Origin: an uncultured Oscillospiraceae bacterium
Lineage (GTDB): Bacteria > Bacillota > Clostridia > Oscillospirales > Oscillospiraceae
DNA: 44,266 nucleotides
Reading direction: 5' to 3'
Assembly: GCA_900754515.1 (NCBI GenBank)
Contig: CAAEDD010000103.1
Coordinates: 1-44,266, forward strand
In this document: piece by piece, positions 23,241 through 29,688 of the stretch
How the letters are laid out: each line of letters begins with the position of its first letter
Position numbering within the stretch: the stretch's first letter is position 1
The notes under the pieces: generated by a model
Told to the model about the DNA's origin: nothing
The model's database searches: none
The model's input: only the letters and a program-made list of their open reading frames with translations
Position numbers and translations under genes: made by a program

Positions 23241-23451
23241 GTGAAAGAGATTTTTGAAGTCTGTACCTGCATAAATCAGCGAGCCACCGGAGACTGTGAG
23301 AGGGGCAAGACCTGCATCGCATTTCAATGAGACGGTATTGAACGTCCTTTGCTCTCAAAGGTTTTTCAAGCAGAGCGGGATTTTGCCGCCGGCAAAATCC
23401 TTGGCGGGGCGCGTGGGTATTACGCGCCTTGTTTTTGTGGAGATGTAGTAA
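23241..23451 (+). promoter_or_regulatory. Structured leader of the EamA gene, resembling a degenerate T-box
   Basis: About 210 nt without a gene. It holds AGCGAG and ACTGTGAG elements, an AATGAGA stretch, TTGAACGTCC followed by a CCTTTG/CAAAGG hairpin with U5 (23346-23366), a 10-bp hairpin GGATTTTGCC/GGCAAAATCC (23378-23400), then TTGGCGGGGCGCG and a terminator-like hairpin with U5 (23408-23436), only 15 nt before the start codon. The order recalls a T-box leader, but the conserved GGTGGNACCGCG core is not intact. Confidence 0.4.
23408..23436 (+). terminator. Terminator-like hairpin just before the EamA ribosome site
   Basis: GGCGCGT (23408-23414) pairs with ACGCGCC (23422-23428), followed by U5 at 23432-23436. 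The ribosome site TGGAGATG follows immediately, so any transcript from an upstream promoter must pass this hairpin. Its sequence nearly copies the HPr terminator. Confidence 0.6.
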
Positions 23452-24318
23452 ATGAAAAAGGAAAACATTGCAATAATAGAAATGCTCATATGCGCTACTC
23501 TGTGGAGCGTTGCCGGCATATTTATGAAGCTGCTGCCCTGGAACGGCTTTGCAGTGGCCGGACTGCGCAGTCTTATTGCTGGCCTCACCATTGCCGCATA
23601 CATACTGATGAAGCGCATGCACATTATATTGAATCGGAAAACTTTGGTAACGGGTGTCTTCACTGCCTGCGTTTACACCTGCTTTGCTGTGGCAAATAAG
23701 CTGACAACGGCAGCCAATGCCATAGTTTTGCAGTTTACTTCACCGGTGTTTATTGTGATTTTTTCCGCCCTGCTGTACAGAAAGCGCATCCGCCGTGCCG
23801 ACGCTGTTGTGGTCACCTTCACTCTGCTGGGTATAGCCCTCTTCTTCTTCGACCAGCTGCAGCCTGGCTACATCCTGGGCAACTTTGTGGCCATTGCTGC
23901 CGGAATGTTTATGGCAGGCATGTTCATGGCCGTGGGCGAGCTGGAGAGTGAGCAGCGCTTTTCAGGTATATTGATAGGCCAGAGCCTGACTTTCCTTGTG
24001 GGATTGCCTTTTATCATTATTACAAAGCCTGAATTTACCGCAACAGCCGTCATATCCATACTTGTGCTGGGCGTTTTCCAGTTGGGCATTTCCTATATCC
24101 TGTATGTGAAGTCCTCCCGGTACTGCCCGCCTCTGGCCTGCAGTCTGCTGGGTGCGGCGGAGCCGCTGCTGAATCCGGTATGGGTGCTGATATTCGACGG
24201 GGAGCGGCCCGGAATATTTGCCCTCATTGGGGGCGTGATAGTTGTGGCATCCGTCACCCTGTGGTGCATTTTCGGCCAGGAGAAAGCCGCAGAGCCGGAG
24301 CCGGTAAGAGGAAATTGA
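23452..24318 (+). CDS. EamA/DMT-family transporter
   Basis: 288 residues, ten hydrophobic segments and the two EamA repeats. The first opens with ICATLWSVAGIFMKLLPW and NGFAVAGLRSLIAG, and the second near GNFVAIAAGMFMAGMF. It is a plasma-membrane permease of the drug/metabolite superfamily, commonly an amino-acid or metabolite exporter. Start at ATG after TGGAGATG. The second EamA protein of this window is not a close copy. If the leader is truly T-box-like, an amino-acid-related substrate would follow, but this is conjecture. uvrC begins 30 nt later and may share the transcript. Confidence 0.86.
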   Translation: MKKENIAIIEMLICATLWSVAGIFMKLLPWNGFAVAGLRSLIAGLTIAAYILMKRMHIILNRKTLVTGVFTACVYTCFAVANKLTTAANAIVLQFTSPVFIVIFSALLYRKRIRRADAVVVTFTLLGIALFFFDQLQPGYILGNFVAIAAGMFMAGMFMAVGELESEQRFSGILIGQSLTFLVGLPFIIITKPEFTATAVISILVLGVFQLGISYILYVKSSRYCPPLACSLLGAAEPLLNPVWVLIFDGERPGIFALIGGVIVVASVTLWCIFGQEKAAEPEPVRGN

Positions 24319-24348
24319 AGTTTACATAATTCAATTGAGGTTGACATA

Positions 24349-26169
24349 ATGCTGGACACCTTGAGAGAAAAAGCGAATAATCTGCCCCTGCTGCCCGGCG
24401 TGTACATTATGCTGGACGACAAGAATGAAGTCATCTATGTAGGCAAGGCCAAGAAGCTGAAAAATAGGGTCAGCAGCTATTTCCACGGGGAACATTTACC
24501 CAAAGTTCAGGCCATGGTGGACAAGGTGGCGGACTTCAATGTCATTGTGGCAGGCAGCGAGTTTGAGGCATTGGTGCTGGAAAACTCTCTGATAAAACGT
24601 CATAAACCTCATTACAATATTCTGTTGAAAGACGACAAGGGCTACCCGTTTATACGCATGGATATGCGGGAAGAGTATCCCAGCATGAGCCTTTCAAACA
24701 AGGCGCCCAGAGACGGAGCCAGATACTTTGGACCCTTTGGAGGGCGCAGCCAGACGCGGAACGTGATTAGTACCATAAGCAAGGCCCTGCTGCTGCCGGA
24801 CTGTTCAAGAAAGTTTCCCAGGGATATAGGAAAGGAGCGGCCCTGCCTCAACTATCACATGGGTACCTGCCTGGGCTGGTGTCTTAAGGACAGCGATGCG
24901 GAGGATTATCGACGTCGTGCTGCCCAGGCCGCTCAGATACTGGAGGGCAAAGGAAGCGAGCTAATGGAAGAGCTGAGGAGCCAGATGGAGCAGGCGGCAG
25001 AGGAGCTGCGCTTTGAAAAGGCGGCGGAGCTTCGGGACCGTCTCCGGGCGGTGGAAAACCTCTCCAACCGCCAGCGGGTCATAGCTACCGCCTTTGCCGA
25101 TACAGACGCCATAGGTTTTTGCCGTGGGGCCAAGAGCTGCTTTACGGTGCTGCATTTTGTGAACGGCGATTTGGTGGGCAAGGATACGGAAATGATGGAG
25201 GAACCCCTGGAGGAAGACAGCGAAGCAATATCCGATCTGGTTCGCCAGTATTACACCGCCCACAGGGGAGGCTGGCCCAAGTCCATACTGCTGCCCTGCC
25301 AGATTGATGACCGGGAGGATCTGGAGGAGTTGCTGAGCCAGTGCTCAGGCAGAAGAATATATATAGAGACTCCCAGGCGGGGGGAGCGTATGCGCCTTAT
25401 TGAAAGTGCCGCCCTCAACGCAAGAGAGGAGATACAGCGGCGCACCACCGCTGCCCAGCGCCGCTCCAAGACTCTGGAGTGGCTGCAAAGAACCCTGAAG
25501 CTGGATAATTTCCCGGAGCGGATAGAGGCCTTCGATATATCCAACCTGGGCTCCACAGGCATAGTTGCGGCCATGACGGTACATGTAGACGGAAAGCCTC
25601 TGAAAAAGGCTTACCGGAAGTTCCGTATACGGGACATGGAGATGCAGGACGACTATGCCAGCATGTACCAGGCGGTGTATCGGAGATTCAAGCATTACGC
25701 TGAAGGGGACGAGCATTTTGCACCCCTGCCGGATCTGCTTCTCATCGACGGCGGTGACACCCATGCAGCAGTGGCGGTGCAGGCCCAGAGAGACTTGGGG
25801 CTTTTTGTCCCAACCTTCGGCATGGTGAAGGATGACCGGCACCGTACACGGGCTTTGATAAGTCCGGAAGGACAGGAGATAGGCATAAGCCAGAACCAGG
25901 CCGTATTTGCTCTGATAGGCGGTATCCAGGAGGAGACCCACCGCTTTGCCATTGAGTACCAGCGCTCCCTGAGAAATGAGAGCTACGGCTCAACTCTGGA
26001 TAAAATTCCAGGCGTGGGGGACAAGCGGAGAAACGAGCTGATAAAATACTTTAAATCCGTCAAGGCTATAAGGGAAGCCAGCCTGGAGCAGCTTAAGCTG
26101 GTGGTTCCAAAGAATACCGCCCAGGCCGTATATGATTATTTCCACAGCAAAGAGGATGAAGATAAATGA
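24349..26169 (+). CDS. uvrC: Excinuclease ABC subunit C (UvrC)
   Basis: 606 residues, full length. The GIY-YIG nuclease at the N-terminus (LPGVYIMLDDKNEVIYVGKAKKLKNR, 15-40) cuts 3' of the lesion. A short zinc-like Cys region (CLNYHMGTCLGWC) follows, then the UVR/UvrB-binding motif (AAEELRFEKAAELRDRLRAVENL, about 215-240), the RNase H-like endonuclease half (FDISNLGS, LLIDGG) and C-terminal helix-hairpin-helix repeats (LDKIPGVGDKRRNELIKYF). Partner genes uvrA and uvrB are not in the window. GAGG is 8 nt before the ATG. The stop overlaps the rsmD start by ATGA. Confidence 0.97.
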   Translation: MLDTLREKANNLPLLPGVYIMLDDKNEVIYVGKAKKLKNRVSSYFHGEHLPKVQAMVDKVADFNVIVAGSEFEALVLENSLIKRHKPHYNILLKDDKGYPFIRMDMREEYPSMSLSNKAPRDGARYFGPFGGRSQTRNVISTISKALLLPDCSRKFPRDIGKERPCLNYHMGTCLGWCLKDSDAEDYRRRAAQAAQILEGKGSELMEELRSQMEQAAEELRFEKAAELRDRLRAVENLSNRQRVIATAFADTDAIGFCRGAKSCFTVLHFVNGDLVGKDTEMMEEPLEEDSEAISDLVRQYYTAHRGGWPKSILLPCQIDDREDLEELLSQCSGRRIYIETPRRGERMRLIESAALNAREEIQRRTTAAQRRSKTLEWLQRTLKLDNFPERIEAFDISNLGSTGIVAAMTVHVDGKPLKKAYRKFRIRDMEMQDDYASMYQAVYRRFKHYAEGDEHFAPLPDLLLIDGGDTHAAVAVQAQRDLGLFVPTFGMVKDDRHRTRALISPEGQEIGISQNQAVFALIGGIQEETHRFAIEYQRSLRNESYGSTLDKIPGVGDKRRNELIKYFKSVKAIREASLEQLKLVVPKNTAQAVYDYFHSKEDEDK

Positions 26170-26705
26170 GAGTGATAAGCGGCAGCGCACGGGGCAGAAA
26201 GCTCAAGACCCCGGAAAATTATGATATTCGTCCAACCACGGACAATGTGAAGGAGTCACTTTTCAATATAATCCAGTTTGATATAGAGGGCCGCCGGGTC
26301 CTGGACCTTTTTGCCGGTACCGGTCAGCTGGGCATAGAGTGTCTTAGTCGGGGGGCGGCAAGCGTGGTGTTCACCGACGAGAGCCGGGAAGCGGTGAAGA
26401 TCGTCCGGGACAACCTGAAAGCCTGCGGCTTTACAGCAACGGTGCTGCAGCAGGATGCCATTGGATTTTTGAAAAACTGCGGCAGCTTTGACCTGATATT
26501 TGTGGACCCGCCCTATGATTCCCAGCTTTACCAAACTGTGCTGGAAACCATCAATTCCGTTGACATATTGTCGGATGGTGGTATAATAGTCTGCGAATCA
26601 CGCAGAGAAAATACTCTCCCGGACATGCGTCCTCCCTACAGAAAACGAAGGGAATATAACTATGGCCGGGTAAAGCTCACTCTGTATACCAAGGAGACAA
26701 ACTGA
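26166..26705 (+). CDS. rsmD: 16S rRNA (guanine966-N2)-methyltransferase RsmD
   Basis: 179 residues. SAM-binding motif I is DLFAGTGQLG (47-56), and the catalytic N6/N2-type motif DPPY is at 114-117 (IFVDPPYDSQ). The N-terminal MRVISGSARGRKLKTP and RPTTDNVKESLFNII are diagnostic of the family. It methylates G966 of 16S rRNA during small-subunit assembly. It is coupled to uvrC by an ATGA overlap and to coaD by a 1-nt overlap (TGATG). The rsmD-coaD pairing is conserved across many bacteria. Confidence 0.96.
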   Translation: MRVISGSARGRKLKTPENYDIRPTTDNVKESLFNIIQFDIEGRRVLDLFAGTGQLGIECLSRGAASVVFTDESREAVKIVRDNLKACGFTATVLQQDAIGFLKNCGSFDLIFVDPPYDSQLYQTVLETINSVDILSDGGIIVCESRRENTLPDMRPPYRKRREYNYGRVKLTLYTKETN

Positions 26706-27199
26706 TGTCAATAGCTATCTGCCCAGGAAGCTTTGATCCCATTACTCTTGGACATCTGAATATAATCCGCCGCACAAGCCGCATCTTTGATAGGGTGGTT
26801 GTGTGTGTGATGTATAATTCCAGCAAGACCTCTCCCATGTTTACAGTGGAAGAGCGCCTAGACATGGTGAAAAGGGTAGTGTCCAAATACCCCAATGTGA
26901 CTGTGGATAGCTCTGACGGACTTTTGGCCGAGTATGCCAAGCAGTTTGATGGAGCTGTGGTGGTAAAGGGACTGCGTGCGGCATCGGACTTTGAATATGA
27001 ATTCCAGATGAACCTTATAAACAAGAAAATCAACCCGGAAATGGAGACTATGTTTCTCACTGCCAGCGGAAAGTATACGTTCCTCAGCTCTTCCGTGGTA
27101 CGGGAAATGGCCCGCTATGATGCGGATCTCAAGGGCCTGGTGCCTGACGAGATAATTGAGGATATAAGAGAGAAAGCAAAACAATGGGGGATGAGCTGA
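26705..27199 (+). CDS. coaD: Phosphopantetheine adenylyltransferase CoaD
   Basis: 164 residues. The nucleotidyltransferase start is GSFDPITLGHLNII (8-21), with the TxGH variant of the HxGH motif at 14-17. The KGLRAASDFEYEFQMNLIN segment and the distal SSSVVREMARYD, equivalent to the ISSTxxR motif, are present. It transfers AMP to 4'-phosphopantetheine, the penultimate step of coenzyme A synthesis. The start overlaps the rsmD stop by one base. In Bacillus the next gene is ylbJ; here it is a coiled-coil protein. Confidence 0.97.
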   Translation: MSIAICPGSFDPITLGHLNIIRRTSRIFDRVVVCVMYNSSKTSPMFTVEERLDMVKRVVSKYPNVTVDSSDGLLAEYAKQFDGAVVVKGLRAASDFEYEFQMNLINKKINPEMETMFLTASGKYTFLSSSVVREMARYDADLKGLVPDEIIEDIREKAKQWGMS

Positions 27200-27200
27200 A

Positions 27201-27782
27201 ATGGATGGCAACAGAGATGTTCTTGAGTTGCTGGATATATTGTACTCTATGGTGACGGATGCCTGGAGCGTACCTCTGGGTAATGATAAATGCATCATTG
27301 AACGGGAGAAGGCGGTTGCACTGATAAATGACATCAAGGCCAGCCTGCCCAGCTCCGTGGCTGAAGCCCAGCGCCTTGTGTCCGCCAGAGACGAATTTAT
27401 CGGCAATGCCAAACGGGAAGCGGAGGCCCTGCGGAAAAACGCAGAAGAACAGGCCCGCATGATGGTGGAGGAACAGGAGATAGTCCGGGTTGCCAAGGCA
27501 AAAAGCACCGAGATGCTCAGCTCTGCCGAGGCAAAGAGTAAGGAACTGCGCCGGGTTGCCAGCCAGTATGTTGACGATATAATCCGTCAGGCAGCGGATA
27601 ATCTCAACAGTGCCCTCAATACCGTACAGATGGCCCAGACCTCTTTCAGGAGCCTTGGCGGCGTGAAAGAGAAGCCTGCCCCTCAGGCACAGCCCCAGGC
27701 TCAGCAGCAGAGCCCACAGCAAGGGACCGCCCGCCCAGTCAGCAGCAAGGTCATTATAGAACAGCGCAGAAGCGACGAATAA
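27201..27782 (+). CDS. Uncharacterised coiled-coil protein
   Basis: 193 residues, family not recognised. The N-terminal part (about 1-60) includes LLDILYSMVTDAWSVPLGNDKCIIEREKAVALINDI, a conserved-looking helical segment. Residues about 65-145 are a long Ala/Glu/Arg-rich helix with heptad spacing, recalling the stalk of ATP-synthase b/E-type or DivIVA-like proteins. The tail is Gln/Pro/Ala-rich and probably disordered (QAQPQAQQQSPQQ). It starts 1 nt after the coaD stop and ends the operon before a strong terminator. A structural or scaffold role is plausible but unproven. Confidence 0.75.
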   Translation: MDGNRDVLELLDILYSMVTDAWSVPLGNDKCIIEREKAVALINDIKASLPSSVAEAQRLVSARDEFIGNAKREAEALRKNAEEQARMMVEEQEIVRVAKAKSTEMLSSAEAKSKELRRVASQYVDDIIRQAADNLNSALNTVQMAQTSFRSLGGVKEKPAPQAQPQAQQQSPQQGTARPVSSKVIIEQRRSDE

Positions 27783-27806
27783 TCTACATATTGGATATGC
27801 TTGCCC

Positions 27807-27841
27807 AACGCCGAACACTATATTGTGTTCGGCGTTTTTTT
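27807..27841 (+). terminator. Terminator after the coaD operon
   Basis: Arms AACGCCGAACAC (27807-27818) and GTGTTCGGCGTT (27825-27836) around a 6-nt loop, with a seven-base T-run (27835-27841), 24 nt after the stop codon. Confidence 0.93.
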
Positions 27842-27897
27842 GTACATTTTGGAAAAATAGACGCAAGAAAAAGTCAAAATTTAACAAAAAGTTTCAC

Positions 27898-27926
27898 TTG
27901 ATTTTTCCATATGCTCCCCCTATAAT
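27898..27926 (+). promoter_or_regulatory. Sigma-A promoter of the dcw cluster
   Basis: -35 TTGATT (27898-27903), 17-nt spacer, perfect -10 TATAAT (27921-27926), about 67 nt upstream of mraZ. Confidence 0.82.
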
Positions 27927-27934
27927 GGTAATGC

Positions 27935-27961
27935 AAAGTGGTTAAAAGTGGGGATAAATGG
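27935..27961 (+). promoter_or_regulatory. Candidate MraZ operator: three spaced AAAGTGG-type repeats
   Basis: AAAGTGG at 27935-27941 and 27945-27951, and AAATGG at 27956-27961, lie on one face at about 10-11-bp steps just downstream of the predicted transcription start. MraZ is known to bind short G-rich direct repeats before its own gene, so this is probably the autoregulatory site. Confidence 0.6.
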
Positions 27962-27992
27962 TGTTGATTCCCACAAAAAGGAGGCGAAGTGC

Positions 27993-28409
27993 ATGACAGG
28001 TGAATATCAGCATTCCCTTGACAGCAAGGGCCGGCTGTTTATTCCCGCAAAGCTCAGGGATGAGCTGGGCGAGGTGTTTTTTGTTACCCTGTCCATGGAT
28101 CGCTGCCTCTGCGCATACAGCAGTGAAAACTGGCAGATCTTCTCTGAAAAGGTAAATGCCATGCCCTATGTGAAGCAGCGTAAGATGCGGCCGCTGTTTG
28201 CCCATGCCGCCCGCTGTGAGTTGGACAGCCAGGGCAGGGCTCTCATACCACAGAATCTTCGGGACTATGCGGGGCTAACAAAAGCTGTGACGGTGGTGGG
28301 CTGCAACAACCACGCCGAGCTTTGGGACAGCGACAACTGGAATGAGATTTACCAGATGGAGACCACACCGGAGAACATAGCCGCCGTTATGGAGGAACTG
28401 GAGTTTTGA
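27993..28409 (+). CDS. mraZ: Transcriptional regulator MraZ
   Basis: 138 residues from the ATG preceded by AAGGAGG; an earlier in-frame start has no ribosome site. Two SpoVT/AbrB-like modules each hold the DxxGR signature: DSKGRLFIPAKLR and DSQGRALIPQNLR. MraZ forms a ring-shaped oligomer that binds direct repeats upstream of itself and regulates the division and cell-wall cluster. It is the first gene of the cluster and overlaps the rsmH start. Confidence 0.96.
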   Translation: MTGEYQHSLDSKGRLFIPAKLRDELGEVFFVTLSMDRCLCAYSSENWQIFSEKVNAMPYVKQRKMRPLFAHAARCELDSQGRALIPQNLRDYAGLTKAVTVVGCNNHAELWDSDNWNEIYQMETTPENIAAVMEELEF

Positions 28410-29344
28410 GCTACGAAGCCAAACATTTTTCCGTGCTGCTCAAAGAGTGCATAGAGAATCTTAACATAAAGCCCGACGGCATATACCTGGACGGTACCCT
28501 GGGGCTGGGGGGACATTCTTATGAGATAGCCTCCCGGCTTACTTCAGGGCGCCTTGTGGGTATAGACAGGGATGAGACCGCCATTGAGAGGGCAGGAAAG
28601 CGTCTTGCGCCCTTTGGGGAGAAAGTGACCCTGGTCCACGGAAATTTTTCGGATGCTGCCGCCATACTGGACAGCCTGGGTATACAGGGTGTGGACGGCA
28701 TGCTCTTTGATTTGGGCGTGTCTTCGCCTCAGCTGGATGAAGTACAGCGGGGCTTTTCTTATATGGCCGACGCTCCCCTGGACATGCGTATGGATGAGGC
28801 CGACAGCCTCAGCGCCTATGAGGTAGTGAACCACTGGGACGAGGAGAAACTTAATCGTATCCTCTGGGATTACGGTGAAGAGCGTTATGCCCGGCGTATA
28901 AGCCGGGCCATAATCCAGCACCGGGATAAAAAACCTATAGAGACTACCCTGGAGCTGGTTGATATAATAAAAGGAGCTATGCCTGCCGCTGCCCTGAGAG
29001 AGAAGCAGCACCCGGCAAAGCGGAGCTTTCAGGCAATACGTATTGCCGTCAACGACGAGCTTGGGGCCATATCTGCAATGATGGATACTGCTCCGGACAA
29101 GCTGAACAAGGGCGGGAGACTCTGTGTAATAAGCTTCCATTCTCTGGAGGACCGGATAATAAAGGCGGGGATAGCCGCCAGGGAAAACGGCTGTACCTGT
29201 CCACGGGAGGCACCCATATGCACCTGCGGCTTTGTGCAGACACTGAAGAGCGTTTCCAGAAAGCCCATCCTGCCAAGCCCTGAGGAGCTGGAAGTCAATC
29301 CGCGTTCCCGCAGCGCAAAGCTCCGTGTGGCGGAAAGGGTATAG
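28406..29344 (+). CDS. rsmH: 16S rRNA (cytosine1402-N4)-methyltransferase RsmH
   Basis: 312 residues starting at a TTG that overlaps the mraZ stop (TTGA); the first residues MSYEAKHFSVLLKECIENL match the family N-terminus. Diagnostic segments are DGTLGLGGHS (SAM motif), GIDRDETAI, FDLGVSSPQLDEVQRGFSY and the C-terminal SFHSLEDRIIK. It methylates C1402 of 16S rRNA in the decoding centre. This gene (mraW) is always next to mraZ in the dcw cluster. ftsL begins 1 nt after the stop. Confidence 0.97.
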   Translation: MSYEAKHFSVLLKECIENLNIKPDGIYLDGTLGLGGHSYEIASRLTSGRLVGIDRDETAIERAGKRLAPFGEKVTLVHGNFSDAAAILDSLGIQGVDGMLFDLGVSSPQLDEVQRGFSYMADAPLDMRMDEADSLSAYEVVNHWDEEKLNRILWDYGEERYARRISRAIIQHRDKKPIETTLELVDIIKGAMPAAALREKQHPAKRSFQAIRIAVNDELGAISAMMDTAPDKLNKGGRLCVISFHSLEDRIIKAGIAARENGCTCPREAPICTCGFVQTLKSVSRKPILPSPEELEVNPRSRSAKLRVAERV

Positions 29345-29345
29345 C

Positions 29346-29627
29346 ATGAGCGGAAGACTCAGCCGTATTTTGTTCAGAATAATCTGCATTGGCTTTTCAC
29401 TTACGCTCCTGGTGGGAGCGCTGATGGGCTCCATAGAGCTGGCGGCGTTGAACGAGGAGCTGACAGCCCTTGAGCAGGAATTGACAGAGCTGAAAAACGA
29501 TAACCGTATCCTACAGGCGGAGTATGAATCCAGCCTGAGCTTGGAGGAACTGGAGCGCTATGCCACAGAGGAGCTGGGCATGCAGACCTTAAAGCCAAGC
29601 CAGATATTCTATATTGATTTGGGATAA
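29346..29627 (+). CDS. ftsL: Cell division protein FtsL (septum-formation initiator type)
   Basis: 93 residues: a short basic cytoplasmic start (SGRLSR), one membrane helix (about 10-30, ILFRIICIGFSLTLLVGALMG) and an extracytoplasmic coiled coil with a clear heptad pattern (LNEELTALEQELTELKNDNRIL) followed by the family ending LERYATEELGMQTLKPSQIFYIDL. FtsL joins FtsB/DivIC and FtsQ in the divisome and helps activate the septal synthase. The position between rsmH and a class B PBP supports the call. Sequence conservation in this family is low, so identity rests partly on context. Confidence 0.88.
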   Translation: MSGRLSRILFRIICIGFSLTLLVGALMGSIELAALNEELTALEQELTELKNDNRILQAEYESSLSLEELERYATEELGMQTLKPSQIFYIDLG

Positions 29628-29649
29628 TATGCATGAGCTGCCGGAGGCT

Positions 29650-29670
29650 GAATATATTTAATATATATTC
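29650..29670. repeat. AT-rich palindrome between ftsL and the PBP gene
   Basis: GAATATAT and ATATATTC flank a 5-nt spacer. It sits in the 61-nt ftsL-PBP gap, which is otherwise GC-rich. It could be part of a promoter or a protein site; no -35 at standard spacing was found. Confidence 0.4.
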
Positions 29671-29688
29671 TGTCAAGCGGGTGATGCC

